Shown here in pieces: positions 34,945-45,087 of a DNA stretch of 45,696 bases. The stretch is from contig JAFWYF010000003.1 in NCBI GenBank assembly GCA_017522785.1, positions 1 through 45,696 on the forward strand, in the 5' to 3' direction. This DNA comes from Bacteroidaceae bacterium (GTDB lineage Bacteria > Bacteroidota > Bacteroidia > Bacteroidales > Bacteroidaceae). The translations under genes and the position numbers were made by a program. Under the pieces are notes generated by a model. That model saw only the letters and a list, made by a program, of their open reading frames with translations, was not told where the DNA came from and did no database searches. Positions within the stretch are counted from its first letter, which is position 1, and each line of letters opens with the position of its first letter.

Positions 34945-37900
34945 ATCGGCCCCTTTGAAGTTTTGTATCTCATTCATAAATGCGAGTGCAGTCTCTACAT
35001 CTTTCACATTCTCCACAGTTATAATGCAACGTCCATGTTCTTTTCTCATGTAGTTCCTGAAACAACTTGTCGGAAGGTATAACAGTATGTTCCCGAACAA
35101 ATCGCTTTGATAGAACGTTTCGTTATTGTCTTGTACAAAGAAAAGGTTCATTTTCCCTCCTTTCAGATAAATTTTTTCTACACCTATCGTTTGAGCTTTT
35201 TGTCGCAATATAACCATTTTAATAAGTTCCTCTCCTTCTTGTGGTATTGCTCCAAATCGATCTTGCATTTTTAAACGGAACGATGTCAGTTCCTTTTCGT
35301 TGGTTATAGAATCGAGTTCGCGATAGAGTAAAATGCGTTCGTTTCCATCGGGTACATAGGTTGCCGGGAACAGTAACTCAAGGTCGCTTTCAACAAGACA
35401 TTCCTTGGCATACCCTTGTATGTTGTCATTTTCATCCTCTCGTAAAATATCGGAGAATTCGTCGTTCTTTAATTCTCTTACAGCTTCGGCAAGAACCTTT
35501 TGATATGTTTCATATCCTAGGTCGGCAATGAAACCGCTTTGCTCGGCTCCTAATAAGTTGCCTGCTCCACGAATGTCCAAATCTTGCATTGCTATGTGCA
35601 TTCCACTTCCCAATTCACTGAAACTTTCGATAGCCTCAAGGCGACGACGTGCCTCGCTGTTAAGGCTCTCCTTTGGGGGAGTAAGTAAATAGCAGAATGC
35701 TTTGCGCTTGCCTCGTCCTACACGTCCACGCATCTGGTGCAAATCGCTAAGACCGAAACTCTGTGCTTGGTTGATTATGATTGTATTTACATTGGGAATG
35801 TCAATTCCATTCTCAACTATTGATGTTGCTATTAAAACATCGTAGTCGTGGTTTATAAAGTCGTATAATCTTTTCTCCAACAGTTCGGGGTTCATTTGCC
35901 CATGTCCTATACATACACGAGCATCGGGAATATGTTTTTTTATCATATTCTCCAATTCGTACATGTTGGCAATACGGTTGTTTATAAAAAAGACTTGTCC
36001 GTTTCTGCTTAATTCAAAGTTTATAGCTTCCTTTATGACTTCGGCGTCAAAGGTTTGTATTTCGGTGTGAATGGGGTAGCGGTTAGGTGGTGGAGTTTGT
36101 ATCATTGACAAGTCTCTTGCTCCCATTATAGAAAATTGCAATGTGCGTGGTATAGGTGTGGCGGTCATTGTCAGTGTATCGACATTTACCTTCATCTGAC
36201 GCAGTTTCTCTTTGACGGCAACTCCGAATTTTTGCTCTTCATCAATAATCAATAGTCCTAAATCTTTGAACTGAACATCTTTTCCGGTAATTCTGTGCGT
36301 TCCAATTACAATGTCGGCTTTTCCCTCTTTAATCTCTTGTAGTGTCTTTTTTGTTTCCGCAGCACTGCGTGCACGGCTCAAATATTGTATGTTGCAAGGA
36401 AACTCCCTAAGACGCTCTTTGAACGTCAGGTAGTGCTGATAGGCCAGCACAGTGGTTGGGACCAATACTGCAACTTGCTTGCCGTCTGTTGCCGCCTTGA
36501 ATGCGGCACGGATAGCAACCTCAGTCTTTCCAAATCCAACATCTCCACAAATCAAACGGTCCATAGGACGCTTGCGTTCCATGTCCTGTTTCACATCATT
36601 GGTGGCTTTTAATTGGTCGGGGGTATCTTCGTACATGAAGCTCGCCTCCAATTCATTTTGCAGGTAGCTATCGGGCGAGAAAGCAAATCCCTCATCTTTG
36701 TATCGTTGAGAATATAGTTTTATGAGGTCGCGAGCAATGTCTTTAATCTTTTTCTTGGTACGTTCTTTCATACGCTCCCATGCTCCTGTACCCAATTTGT
36801 TTATTGTTGGAGCATCACCCTCTTTCCCTCTGTATTTCGAAATTTTATGCAGGTTGTGTATCGACACAAATACAACATCGTCATTCTTGTATATCAGCTT
36901 TATTGCCTCTTGTGTGGAATTTCCATTCGGAATACGTACCAATCCACCAAATTTACCTATTCCGTGGTCAATATGCACTATGTAATCACCAGCTTTAAAC
37001 TCTTTTAGTTCTTTTAGAGTAAGAGCCACTTTTCCGCTTCGGGCACGGTCGCTACGTAGTTTGAAATTGTGAAAACGCCCAAACAGTTGGTGGTCGGTGA
37101 AAAAGGCTGCATGCAGAGTGTTGTCGATAAAACCGCTGTGTATGGTGCGTGCCAATGCTGTAAACGGTATATCATCCTCGCGTTCCTCGAATATTGCTTT
37201 CAAACGGTCGGCCTGATGCATGTCGTCGGTCAGCAAGTGTAATTTATATCCACGTTTCAAATACTCCGAAAAGTTCTTGCTGACAAGGTCGAAGTCTTTG
37301 TGGAACAGAGGCTGTGGCGAAATATCGAAATTTATAATTATTGCATTGCTCTTGTTTGTAGTGTGCAATTCCCAATGCCGTATGTTTTTTACAAACGATG
37401 TGAACTCCTCTTTCGATACCAAGTCGGGCATCTGAGGCGCAACCTCTTCCGATAATTTTGCCTGCAACGAAAAACCTTCGTTACGCAATTTATCTATGTT
37501 GCCTGCTACAAAATTCAGGTCGCGTGTAATGAGTATGCTGCTCTTTGGTAGGAACGACGTTATAGAAACACTCTCTCGGCCACTCATTTTGGGAACTATG
37601 ACTGCTTCGTCACACTTTTGTCGTGATAATTGTGTCTCAACTTCGAATGTTCTTATGCTTTCAACCTCGTTCCCAAAGAAATCGATGCGATAGGGGTACT
37701 CCGATGAGTATGAAAAAATGTCGATGAGGCTACCTCGCACAGCGTATTCTCCCGGTTCGTAAACATACGCTACCTCCTTGAATTTTAACTTTGCAAGTTG
37801 TTTTTCCAGTTCGTCTCTGCTTATTTGGCTTTCGGTTGTTATGGAGAGTGTCTGCTTCTCTAAATCTCCCTGCGAAACAACCTTTTCGGCTACAGCGTCG

Positions 37901-38286
37901 GGGTGTGTTATTATTATCAATCCCTCTTTACGACGACGATTTATGAGGCGACTCATAACTTCGGTACGAAGTATGCGATTTGCGTCATCTTCGTGTCCAT
38001 ATTTTATAGCACGCCGGAAAGAGGATGGAAAAAACAGTATATTGTCGTTGTTGCATATCTGCATCATGTCGTGATAAAAATAGCCGGCTTCTTCGACATC
38101 ATTCATCACAACAAAAACAGTCTGCTCCGGAACTCTTTTTATAAATCCGCTAAGAACCAACGCTGCGCTACTACCCAATAGACCCGAGAGAAAAACACTC
38201 TTTTTACTGTTTTCCTCTCTTAACTTTACAAGGGCATCGACTCCCGGATGCTGTGCAAAGATATTTTGAAGTTCTTTTATCTCCAT
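34933..38286 (-). CDS. mfd: Transcription-repair coupling factor
   Basis: Mfd removes RNA polymerase stalled at DNA lesions and recruits UvrA. The 1117-aa protein has the UvrB-like N-terminal modules (YEPGEYAVRGSLIDIFSY at about 176), and the RNA polymerase-interaction domain GDYIVHIDHGIGKFGGL (433-449). The RecG-like motor follows, with Walker A GDVGFGKT (581-588), DEEQ (682-685), TATPIPRTL and LHQMRGRVGRG. The C-terminal D7 domain includes YRELDSITNEKEL. The length is normal. A TAATTTCG box on the minus strand (38332-38325) may be its -7 element. Confidence 0.97.
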   Translation of the reverse strand: MEIKELQNIFAQHPGVDALVKLREENSKKSVFLSGLLGSSAALVLSGFIKRVPEQTVFVVMNDVEEAGYFYHDMMQICNNDNILFFPSSFRRAIKYGHEDDANRILRTEVMSRLINRRRKEGLIIITHPDAVAEKVVSQGDLEKQTLSITTESQISRDELEKQLAKLKFKEVAYVYEPGEYAVRGSLIDIFSYSSEYPYRIDFFGNEVESIRTFEVETQLSRQKCDEAVIVPKMSGRESVSITSFLPKSSILITRDLNFVAGNIDKLRNEGFSLQAKLSEEVAPQMPDLVSKEEFTSFVKNIRHWELHTTNKSNAIIINFDISPQPLFHKDFDLVSKNFSEYLKRGYKLHLLTDDMHQADRLKAIFEEREDDIPFTALARTIHSGFIDNTLHAAFFTDHQLFGRFHNFKLRSDRARSGKVALTLKELKEFKAGDYIVHIDHGIGKFGGLVRIPNGNSTQEAIKLIYKNDDVVFVSIHNLHKISKYRGKEGDAPTINKLGTGAWERMKERTKKKIKDIARDLIKLYSQRYKDEGFAFSPDSYLQNELEASFMYEDTPDQLKATNDVKQDMERKRPMDRLICGDVGFGKTEVAIRAAFKAATDGKQVAVLVPTTVLAYQHYLTFKERLREFPCNIQYLSRARSAAETKKTLQEIKEGKADIVIGTHRITGKDVQFKDLGLLIIDEEQKFGVAVKEKLRQMKVNVDTLTMTATPIPRTLQFSIMGARDLSMIQTPPPNRYPIHTEIQTFDAEVIKEAINFELSRNGQVFFINNRIANMYELENMIKKHIPDARVCIGHGQMNPELLEKRLYDFINHDYDVLIATSIVENGIDIPNVNTIIINQAQSFGLSDLHQMRGRVGRGKRKAFCYLLTPPKESLNSEARRRLEAIESFSELGSGMHIAMQDLDIRGAGNLLGAEQSGFIADLGYETYQKVLAEAVRELKNDEFSDILREDENDNIQGYAKECLVESDLELLFPATYVPDGNERILLYRELDSITNEKELTSFRLKMQDRFGAIPQEGEELIKMVILRQKAQTIGVEKIYLKGGKMNLFFVQDNNETFYQSDLFGNILLYLPTSCFRNYMRKEHGRCIITVENVKDVETALAFMNEIQNFKGADFAI

Positions 38287-38488
38287 TAAATTTTGAGAGG
38301 TCTATTCAGCCTCTTTTTGCGTTGCGAAATTAAGCATTTTTTGTCTAAAAAAGCTATAAATCCTTGTCTAAAAGAGTTGTTATATCTTAATAATACTATC
38401 TAGAAAATTAATTTTATATATTTTTTTAAAATATTGGCGTTTTTGCACTCTTTTTTCTGTATCTTCGCAAGATGAATAAAAGTTTATT

Positions 38489-39235
38489 ATGGCTACAAGT
38501 GATAGTGTAATAATTATACCTACCTACAACGAGAAAGAGAATATAGAGAAAATGATACGTGTTCTCGTCGCACTCGAACATCCATTCGATGTGCTTGTTG
38601 TAGATGATGCCTCACCCGATGGTACTGCGTTTATTGTAAAATCGTTGATGGCAGAGTTTCCCGAAAGAGTCTTTATATTAGAGCGTAGCGGAAAGTTAGG
38701 TCTGGGAACTGCATATATAGCAGGTTTTAAATGGGCTTTGGAGCATGGTTATGAATATATTTTCGAGATGGACGCCGACTTTTCGCATAATCCCGACGAT
38801 GTTCCTCGTCTCTACGAAGCTTGTGCAAAAGATGGCTATGACCTTTCAATAGGAAGTCGCTATGTTACAGGTGTGAATGTAGTCAATTGGCCAATAGGAC
38901 GGGTTTTAATGTCCTATTTCGCATCTAAGTATGTGCGCTTTATAACCGGTCTGCCTGTATATGACACCACTGCCGGTTTCAATTGCTATCGTCGCTCGGT
39001 TTTGGAAACAATAGATCTCGATACAATTCGATTTAAAGGCTATGCGTTCCAAATAGAGATGAAATTTACGACATACAAGTGTGGTTTCAAAATTAAAGAG
39101 GTTCCTGTGATATTTGTAAATAGAGTGTTAGGCGTCTCAAAAATGAGTGGTGGAATATTCAGTGAAGCCCTTTTTGGCGTAATGAGACTTAAATGGAACA
39201 GCATGTTTCGTAAATATCCAAAAAAGCAGGAATAA
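38489..39235 (+). CDS. Family 2 glycosyltransferase, polyprenol monophosphomannose synthase-like
   Basis: This 248-aa GT2 enzyme resembles dolichyl/polyprenyl-phosphate mannose synthase. Motifs are IIPTYNEKENIEKMI, VVDDASPDGTA, the metal-binding DADFSHNP and GSRYVTG, then QIEMKFTTYKCGFKIKEVPVIF. It has no C-terminal membrane segments, so it is the short Dpm1 type acting at the cytoplasmic face. The lipid-sugar product is inferred, probably mannosyl-phosphoprenol for protein or glycan mannosylation. TATCTTCG (38460-38467) is the likely -7 box. It opens a + strand run that ends at folE. Confidence 0.88.
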   Translation: MATSDSVIIIPTYNEKENIEKMIRVLVALEHPFDVLVVDDASPDGTAFIVKSLMAEFPERVFILERSGKLGLGTAYIAGFKWALEHGYEYIFEMDADFSHNPDDVPRLYEACAKDGYDLSIGSRYVTGVNVVNWPIGRVLMSYFASKYVRFITGLPVYDTTAGFNCYRRSVLETIDLDTIRFKGYAFQIEMKFTTYKCGFKIKEVPVIFVNRVLGVSKMSGGIFSEALFGVMRLKWNSMFRKYPKKQE

Positions 39236-39256
39236 AAAAATACATAGTAAGATATT

Positions 39257-39805
39257 ATGGCAGAAAACACAAATATAGAATTTGAGAAAGTGCTCTCGGT
39301 GTGCAGAGAACTTTTTGGAAAGAAATTACGCGACTATGGCGCTTCGTGGCGAATAATGCGTCCCGAATCGCTCACTGACCAAATTTTTATAAAAGCAAAA
39401 CGCATCAGAACACTCGAAACGGGTGCCGAGAATATGGTTGGTGAAGATATAAATTCGGAGCTAATAGGCATTGTGAATTATGGATTGATAGCTTTGACGC
39501 AGTTGGAGCTAGGTTATGCCGATGCTTGCGATATAGATGCCGATAGAGCTATGGAACTCTATGATAAGCAGGCGAAACAGGCTCTCGAACTCATGAAAAA
39601 GAAAAATCACGATTACAACGAGGCTTGGCGAGGTATGAGAACAACATCGTATACCGACCTTATCCTCACTAAAATTTGGCGTACAAAACAGATAGAGGAA
39701 CTGAAAGGGCAAACTTTGGTATCCGAGGGTGTAGATGCTAATTACATGGATATGATAAACTATGCTGTTTTTGGTTTAATAAAGAATGGCGTTGCAAACG
39801 AATAA
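39257..39805 (+). CDS. DUF1599 protein with internal duplication
   Basis: This 182-aa all-helical protein consists of two copies of one unit. Copy one (about 22-80) has KKLRDYGASWRIMRPESL and DINSELIGIVNYGLIAL. Copy two (about 115-175) has KKNHDYNEAWRGMRTTSY and DANYMDMINYAVFGLI. The shared pattern is DY-x3-W-x2-MR-x4-TD. I recognise it as DUF1599, which has been linked to nucleotide-related functions, but no activity can be stated. It lies between a glycosyltransferase and a DoxX-like gene, overlapping the latter by 20 nt. Confidence 0.8.
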   Translation: MAENTNIEFEKVLSVCRELFGKKLRDYGASWRIMRPESLTDQIFIKAKRIRTLETGAENMVGEDINSELIGIVNYGLIALTQLELGYADACDIDADRAMELYDKQAKQALELMKKKNHDYNEAWRGMRTTSYTDLILTKIWRTKQIEELKGQTLVSEGVDANYMDMINYAVFGLIKNGVANE

Positions 39806-41078
39806 AAAGAAAACAACAGTAGCAGTACTAGTCAATATCAGCAGGGTGCTTTTGGGCTTAGTACTTGTCGTTTCCGGCTTTGTGAAAGCTGTGGACCCAA
39901 TGGGGCTGTTTTACAAATTAGGCGACTATGCAATGGCTTTTGGAGTAGCGGATATTTCAGACGCTTGGTTGCAATTTTTTGCATTGTTGTTATGTGGCGC
40001 TGAATTTGTCCTAGGTGTATTGCTCTTCTTGGGTGTATATCGTCGCCCTGTAACAATAGTAACGTTTCTGTTTTTTCTGTTATTTACTCCGTTTACATTA
40101 ATTATTGCTTTGTGGAATCCGGTGCGTGATTGTGGGTGCTTTGGCGACGCAATACATTTATCGAATTGGGCAACATTTGGCAAAAATGTGCTACTACTTG
40201 TAATGTCTACTTTAGTGGCTTTTAAGTATCGCCTTTTTGTTTGTCGCGTCAGTCGCAATGCACGATGGATGGTTGCTCTGTTTGCGATATGTTATGTTGT
40301 GTTTCTCGAAGGAGTTGCATTGTCATATCTGCCGGCCATTGATTTTCGCCCATTTGCCGTTGGTGCCAATTTGCGCGAGGCCACAGTAGATATTCCTTCG
40401 GAAAAGAAGAGCCTCTACAAATTCGAAAAGGATGGTGTTGTAATGGAGTTTGGCGATGAAGATTATCCCGATAGTACATGGAACTATCTGGGCAGTCGCG
40501 ATGTGATATTAAAAGAAGGACGCCCTGCTCTAATAGCCGATTTTTCTTTTGTAGATGATGCGACGGGTGAAGAGTTTGCCGATATCATTCTCTCCGACTC
40601 TGGTTATGTGGGTATTCTCGTTATGGAACGTTTGGAAGTTGCCAATGAGAGTCGTGTTGATAAAATAAACGATATGTACGACCTATTCTGCGAACATGAA
40701 GCGATGTTCTATGCCACAACATCCTCTTCAGAAGAGGATATTCTCCTTTGGCGAAAGCGTACCGGTGCTGAATATCCCATTTTGTGGGCCGACAACATAA
40801 TGCTTAAAACAATGATACGCTCCAATCCCGGTTTCATACTTATAAAAGATGGTCTGGTGGTTGCTAAATGGAATGGTGTTGATATCCCCGAAATAGATAA
40901 TATCTCGAAATCGACACCGTTGGAGAGCCTCAAAATGACGGGTTTATATAAATTGACAAGGGGGTGGAACTTTTGGCTGTTACTTTTTGTAATACCAATA
41001 TTCTTTATAGTTATTATAGATAGGTTACTATACAAAAAGCCTAATTCAATGAAGGAAAAAAATGATAGTGAAAAATAA
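39786..41078 (+). CDS. DoxX/MauE-like membrane protein with C-terminal soluble domain (BT_3928-like family)
   Basis: The 430-aa protein has four membrane segments in the DoxX/MauE pattern (about 14-33, 65-85, 90-110, 133-149) and a fifth at about 161-182. Next to the third is the conserved DCGCFGD with a C-x-C pair (C116, C118). A non-membrane region (about 190-395) follows. It ends in a thioredoxin-fold-like stretch (EAMFYATTSSSEEDILLWR, later NPGFILIKDGLVVAKWNG) lacking a CxxC, and then a final membrane segment (about 398-418). A role in extracytoplasmic redox or membrane processes is inferred. It is translationally overlapped with DUF1599 and precedes tpiA. Confidence 0.75.
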   Translation: MALQTNKKKTTVAVLVNISRVLLGLVLVVSGFVKAVDPMGLFYKLGDYAMAFGVADISDAWLQFFALLLCGAEFVLGVLLFLGVYRRPVTIVTFLFFLLFTPFTLIIALWNPVRDCGCFGDAIHLSNWATFGKNVLLLVMSTLVAFKYRLFVCRVSRNARWMVALFAICYVVFLEGVALSYLPAIDFRPFAVGANLREATVDIPSEKKSLYKFEKDGVVMEFGDEDYPDSTWNYLGSRDVILKEGRPALIADFSFVDDATGEEFADIILSDSGYVGILVMERLEVANESRVDKINDMYDLFCEHEAMFYATTSSSEEDILLWRKRTGAEYPILWADNIMLKTMIRSNPGFILIKDGLVVAKWNGVDIPEIDNISKSTPLESLKMTGLYKLTRGWNFWLLLFVIPIFFIVIIDRLLYKKPNSMKEKNDSEK

Positions 41079-41122
41079 AAAGAGTGATATAAAACTAATA
41101 CAAACCTTAAAAATTTAAAAAC

Positions 41123-41881
41123 ATGAGAAAGAACATTGTTGCAGGAAACTGGAAAATGAACTTGAACCTCCAAGAGGGTATTGCACTTGCAAAAGAGTTG
41201 AACGAGGCTTTGACAGCTGACAAACCCAATTGTGATGTTGTAATTTGTACTCCGTTTATACATCTTGCTTCGGTAGTTCCCGCGGTAGATGCATCAATTA
41301 TTGGTGTTGGCGCCGAGAACTGTGCCGATAAAGTTTCAGGTGCATACACCGGTGAGGTATCAGCCACTATGGTAGCATCTACAGGTGCTAAATATGTTAT
41401 TCTTGGCCACTCTGAGCGTCGTGCATATTATGGCGAGACAGAGGCTATTCTAAAAGAAAAAGTACAGTTAGCTCTTTCTAACGGTCTTACACCTATCTTC
41501 TGTATTGGTGAGGTTCTTGAGGAGCGTAATCAAGGTATTCAGAACGAGGTTGTTTACAAACAGCTCGCAGGTTCTTTATACGACCTTTCAGCCGAGGATT
41601 TCTCAAAAATTATATTGGCATACGAGCCGGTTTGGGCAATCGGTACAGGCTTGACTGCTACTCCCGAGCAGGCACAAGAGATTCATGCTTACATTCGCTC
41701 TACAATTGCCGACAAATATGGCAAGGAGGTTGCCGATAACACATCAATTCTCTACGGTGGTAGTTGCAAGGCAAGCAATGCTAAAGAACTTTTCGCTAAT
41801 CCCGATGTTGATGGAGGTCTAATCGGTGGTGCTTCATTGAAGGCTGGCGATTTCAAAGGTATCATTGACGCTTTCAAATAA
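41123..41881 (+). CDS. tpiA: Triose-phosphate isomerase
   Basis: TPI interconverts dihydroxyacetone phosphate and glyceraldehyde 3-phosphate in glycolysis. The 252-aa protein has GNWKMN (K11), GHSERR (catalytic H96), [11 protein letters not shown] (catalytic E168), and [13 protein letters not shown] plus GLIGGASL for phosphate binding. The length is normal. It follows the DoxX-like gene by 44 nt and precedes the SPOR gene by 3 nt. Confidence 0.98.
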   Translation: MRKNIVAGNWKMNLNLQEGIALAKELNEALTADKPNCDVVICTPFIHLASVVPAVDASIIGVGAENCADKVSGAYTGEVSATMVASTGAKYVILGHSERRAYYGETEAILKEKVQLALSNGLTPIFCIGEVLEERNQGIQNEVVYKQLAGSLYDLSAEDFSKIILAYEPVWAIGTGLTATPEQAQEIHAYIRSTIADKYGKEVADNTSILYGGSCKASNAKELFANPDVDGGLIGGASLKAGDFKGIIDAFK

Positions 41882-41884
41882 TTC

Positions 41885-42328
41885 ATGAGAAAGAGTTTAG
41901 TACTTATATCTATGTTGTTCTGTGTCCTCTATGCGGGGGCGCAGAGCAACATTGTAAATGAACTTCAGCTCGATGTTCAGGGTGCCGGTAAGGTACGTAT
42001 AAACCAACCTGTTGAATTACAAAATTTAATGGGCTCAATGGCAGAGCGCGATGGTAAACCCGAACAGGTCGAGGGCTATCGTGTTATGGTCTATTCGGGT
42101 AACAACTCCCGTGCTGCACGCGACGAGGCGAATGCTATGGCAAAATTCATGAAAGAGAATTTTCCCGGAGCCGAAGTTTATGTAGTCTTTGAGTCTCCTA
42201 TTCGTGCATGTCTCTATGGCGACTATCGTACACGAGAAGAGGCTGAGGCTGTTATGTATCGCCTTAAAGCTACAAAGAAATTTAGAGAAATTTCAGTTAG
42301 GCGAGGACTTATAAATTTACCATATTAA
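41885..42328 (+). CDS. Exported SPOR-domain protein
   Basis: The 147-aa product has a signal peptide ([20 protein letters not shown]) and a SPOR domain from about residue 62 ([22 protein letters not shown], written here in part, ending in the [21 protein letters not shown] strand-helix). SPOR domains bind denuded septal peptidoglycan, so it is probably a periplasmic cell-wall protein, possibly acting in division. It lies 3 nt after tpiA and 5 nt before folE, so the three are cotranscribed. Confidence 0.88.
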   Translation: MRKSLVLISMLFCVLYAGAQSNIVNELQLDVQGAGKVRINQPVELQNLMGSMAERDGKPEQVEGYRVMVYSGNNSRAARDEANAMAKFMKENFPGAEVYVVFESPIRACLYGDYRTREEAEAVMYRLKATKKFREISVRRGLINLPY

Positions 42329-42333
42329 AAGAG

Positions 42334-42912
42334 ATGGATACAGAGAATAGAGATAAAATAATTGAGGGATTGCAAAATAGTTGTCGCAATATACTCGAAC
42401 TTATAGGAGAAGACCCACAACGTGAGGGGCTGATTAAAACTCCCGATAGGGTGGCACGTGCATTGTTAGATACAACTGCGGGATATAATGAAGACCCGCA
42501 TGCCATTTTACGTGGAGCAATGTTTAAAGAAGACTATAGCCAAATGGTTATAGTTAAGGATATCGATTTCTATTCTTTGTGCGAACATCATATCTTGCCA
42601 TTTTTTGGGAAAGTACATGTGGCATATATTCCCAATGGTTATATAACAGGGTTAAGCAAGATTGCTCGTGTGGTAGATGTCTTTGCTCGTCGTTTACAGG
42701 TGCAAGAGCGTTTGACCTTGCAAATAAAAGAGTGCATTCAAGAAACTCTGAACCCGCTAGGTGTTATGGTGGTCGTTGAAGCACAACACTTGTGTATGCA
42801 AATGCGTGGAATTAAAAAGCAGAATTCCATTACTACTACTTCCGATTTTTGTGGAGCATTCAATCAGGCAAAGACTCGCGAAGAATTTATGAATCTTATT
42901 CGTAATAGATAA
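42334..42912 (+). CDS. folE: GTP cyclohydrolase I
   Basis: FolE makes 7,8-dihydroneopterin triphosphate, the first step of folate synthesis. The 192-aa protein has the TPDRVARAL segment, the zinc ligands C83 and H86 in [31 protein letters not shown] (active-site helix), QERLT and CMQMRGI with the third ligand C154. It ends the + strand run and converges on dnaG, 20 nt away, without a clear terminator between. Confidence 0.97.
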   Translation: MDTENRDKIIEGLQNSCRNILELIGEDPQREGLIKTPDRVARALLDTTAGYNEDPHAILRGAMFKEDYSQMVIVKDIDFYSLCEHHILPFFGKVHVAYIPNGYITGLSKIARVVDVFARRLQVQERLTLQIKECIQETLNPLGVMVVVEAQHLCMQMRGIKKQNSITTTSDFCGAFNQAKTREEFMNLIRNR

Positions 42913-42932
42913 GCCGGAACAGTTTCTAAATT

Positions 42933-44939
42933 TTATACGTTAAGCGCTACTGTGCCAAAGCCATATTGTACAAGCATGTTATTCAGTGCCTGCTGAGTCT
43001 CTTTTAGGAATTTGAAGTTCTGCATCACCTCTAAATATTGGTTGCCATCGCCGGCGATAGAGGGGTCTTTCAACTTGTTCATGGTCTCTTTAAGCAGTTC
43101 GTCTATTATGCTCAGTTTATAGGCTGTTGATAGGCGTGTTGTCTGCTCGAACAGAATTGCCATTTCGTTGCGCTCTTCGCCACTTCTGTTTTCGCTAAAA
43201 AACTTGCTTAACATATAGCGGTCGCTGCATAGTTCGGCTGTTAGTTTCGAAATCTCTCCATCGGGGTGCGCAAGAAAATGTTTTTCTGCCACAAAATTTA
43301 TATCTGTAGCATATTGTGTCGCCTCCTTAAAAATACGATTATATAGTGGATTGCTAAACTCAATTCCGTCGCTCTCGAATGAGTAGTGTAGGTGCGATAT
43401 GACACTCTCGGTGAACGATGGTGTACCGTTTGCCTTGTCTTCCGGAACCTGCAACAATTTTTCGCCGTTACGCAATATAAATTGTATTATGGCTCTCTCC
43501 TTATTATATAAGGGATTATTATTAAAGTCCTCGATAAGATTTTTCTCCAATTCGTTTACTGCATTGTCGCTTGCGGTGGTATCCTCCTCCTGCTTGTCGC
43601 TTGCTCCTTGTTGCTGCTTGTACATCTCCTCGGCTCTCTGCTGACGTATCTTTGCTGTGCCCGACACAAGAATCTGCTCGCTTACCTTTAGCATTTCGCT
43701 GCATTTCTTTATATATTCACTGCGCAAAATGTCGCTGGGAACTACTGCTATACTTTTTACAATGTCGCCTACAAGGCTGGCTTTGCGTATAGGGTCGTCG
43801 CCAACCTCGTCAAGCAATAGGTTGGTTTTGAAGCGGATAAAATCAACCTTGTTGTTTTTTATATACTCCTCGACTTCCTCGGTTGAATGGCTCTGTGCAT
43901 AGCTGTCGGGGTCTTCGCCCTCGGGCAAAAGAACAACGTTTATCTTCATTCCCTCTTCGAGTAGCATATCAATTCCTCGTATCGAAGCCTTGATACCTGC
44001 CTTATCGCCATCGTATAGCAGCGTTACATTATCGGTGAACCTGTGGATGAGGCGTATCTGTCCCTTTGTTAGTGATGTTCCCGATGATGCCACTACATTT
44101 TGTATCCCGGCTTGATGCATAGAGATAACATCGAGGTAACCCTCGACCAATATGCAGTTATTATGCTGCATTATAGCCTGCTTCGAAAAGTATAACCCGT
44201 ACAGGTGGTCGCTCTTGTGGTAAATCTCCGACTCGGGCGAGTTTACATATTTGGCTGCTCTTGCATCATTCTGCAAGATGCGTCCGCCAAAAGCAACAAC
44301 TTTTCCCGACAGTGTATGTACAGGGAATATAACTCTTCCCCAAAAACGGTCTACCAATCTGCCATCATCAGTTGTATAACATACTCCTGTTTTTGCTATT
44401 ATCTCGGCATTATATCCTGCTTTGGTTGCTGTTGTTGCAAAACTATCACGTCGTTCGGGTGAGTATCCCAAACAGAACTTCCTTATTGTTTCATTGCGCA
44501 ATCCTCTATGATGAAAATAGTTCAATCCAATAGCTTCTCCTTCTTCGCTATTATGCAACGTGTCTGTAAAGTATTGTAATGCGTATTGGTTTACTACAAA
44601 CATACTCTCACGCAGGCTCTGTGCAAGCTTCTCCTCGTCGCTAAGTTCACGCTCCTTAATCTCTATATGATATTTCTTTGCCAGCCAGCGTAGAGCATCG
44701 GCGTAACTTAACTGTTCGTGCTCCATTATAAAGTGCAGGGGGCTTCCGCCTTTGCCACATCCAAAGCATTTCCATAGATTCTTTGCCGGTGAAACGGTGA
44801 ACGATGGAGTCTTCTCATTGTGGAAAGGGCATAATCCAATCATGTTTACTCCGCGTTTGCGCAGTGCAACAAAATCGGAAACAACCTCTTCAACTTTGGC
44901 TGCATCCATAATTTGCTCTATGGTATCGCGGTCTATCAT
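42933..44939 (-). CDS. dnaG: DNA primase
   Basis: DnaG makes RNA primers for replication. I choose the ATG at 44939 (MIDRDTIEQIM...; 668 aa). An in-frame ATG at 44975 would add 12 residues, but it lies directly at the predicted transcription start of the -7 box TATATTTG (44985-44978). The zinc finger is C37-x2-H40 and C58-x2-C61. The TOPRIM core has LVEGYLDVISMHQAG and the acidic DGDKAG. The C-terminal helicase-binding part (about 410-668) contains a low-complexity linker near 415-450. Both direct repeats upstream carry the same -7-like box. Confidence 0.95.
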   Translation of the reverse strand: MIDRDTIEQIMDAAKVEEVVSDFVALRKRGVNMIGLCPFHNEKTPSFTVSPAKNLWKCFGCGKGGSPLHFIMEHEQLSYADALRWLAKKYHIEIKERELSDEEKLAQSLRESMFVVNQYALQYFTDTLHNSEEGEAIGLNYFHHRGLRNETIRKFCLGYSPERRDSFATTATKAGYNAEIIAKTGVCYTTDDGRLVDRFWGRVIFPVHTLSGKVVAFGGRILQNDARAAKYVNSPESEIYHKSDHLYGLYFSKQAIMQHNNCILVEGYLDVISMHQAGIQNVVASSGTSLTKGQIRLIHRFTDNVTLLYDGDKAGIKASIRGIDMLLEEGMKINVVLLPEGEDPDSYAQSHSTEEVEEYIKNNKVDFIRFKTNLLLDEVGDDPIRKASLVGDIVKSIAVVPSDILRSEYIKKCSEMLKVSEQILVSGTAKIRQQRAEEMYKQQQGASDKQEEDTTASDNAVNELEKNLIEDFNNNPLYNKERAIIQFILRNGEKLLQVPEDKANGTPSFTESVISHLHYSFESDGIEFSNPLYNRIFKEATQYATDINFVAEKHFLAHPDGEISKLTAELCSDRYMLSKFFSENRSGEERNEMAILFEQTTRLSTAYKLSIIDELLKETMNKLKDPSIAGDGNQYLEVMQNFKFLKETQQALNNMLVQYGFGTVALNV

Positions 44940-44976
44940 ATATATAATAAGGTATAGTGTTTTGTAATTTCTCATT

Positions 44977-45087
44977 GCAAATATAGTAACAAACGAGCAA
45001 AATGCATAAAGCTTGCTTTAATGTATTTTACCGAGAGTGCAGTATATATTCGCGGTTTACCGCAAATATAGCAACAAACGAGCAAAA
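44977..45087. repeat. Direct repeat R1, two copies, each with a minus-strand -7 box
   Basis: The 26-bp copies at 44977-45002 and 45062-45087 differ at one position (T/C). Each contains CAAATATA, which on the minus strand is TATATTTG, a -7 consensus. Tandem dnaG promoters may have arisen by duplication. Confidence 0.75.

Noticed and set aside
42913-42945. Possible terminator between folE and dnaG (ACAGT/ACTGT)
   Set aside because: Only five pairs with a long loop and no T-run.
44940-44975. 12-residue N-terminal extension of DnaG
   Set aside because: The upstream ATG lies at the predicted transcription start and the added residues are not primase-like; MIDRDTIEQI is the usual primase start.
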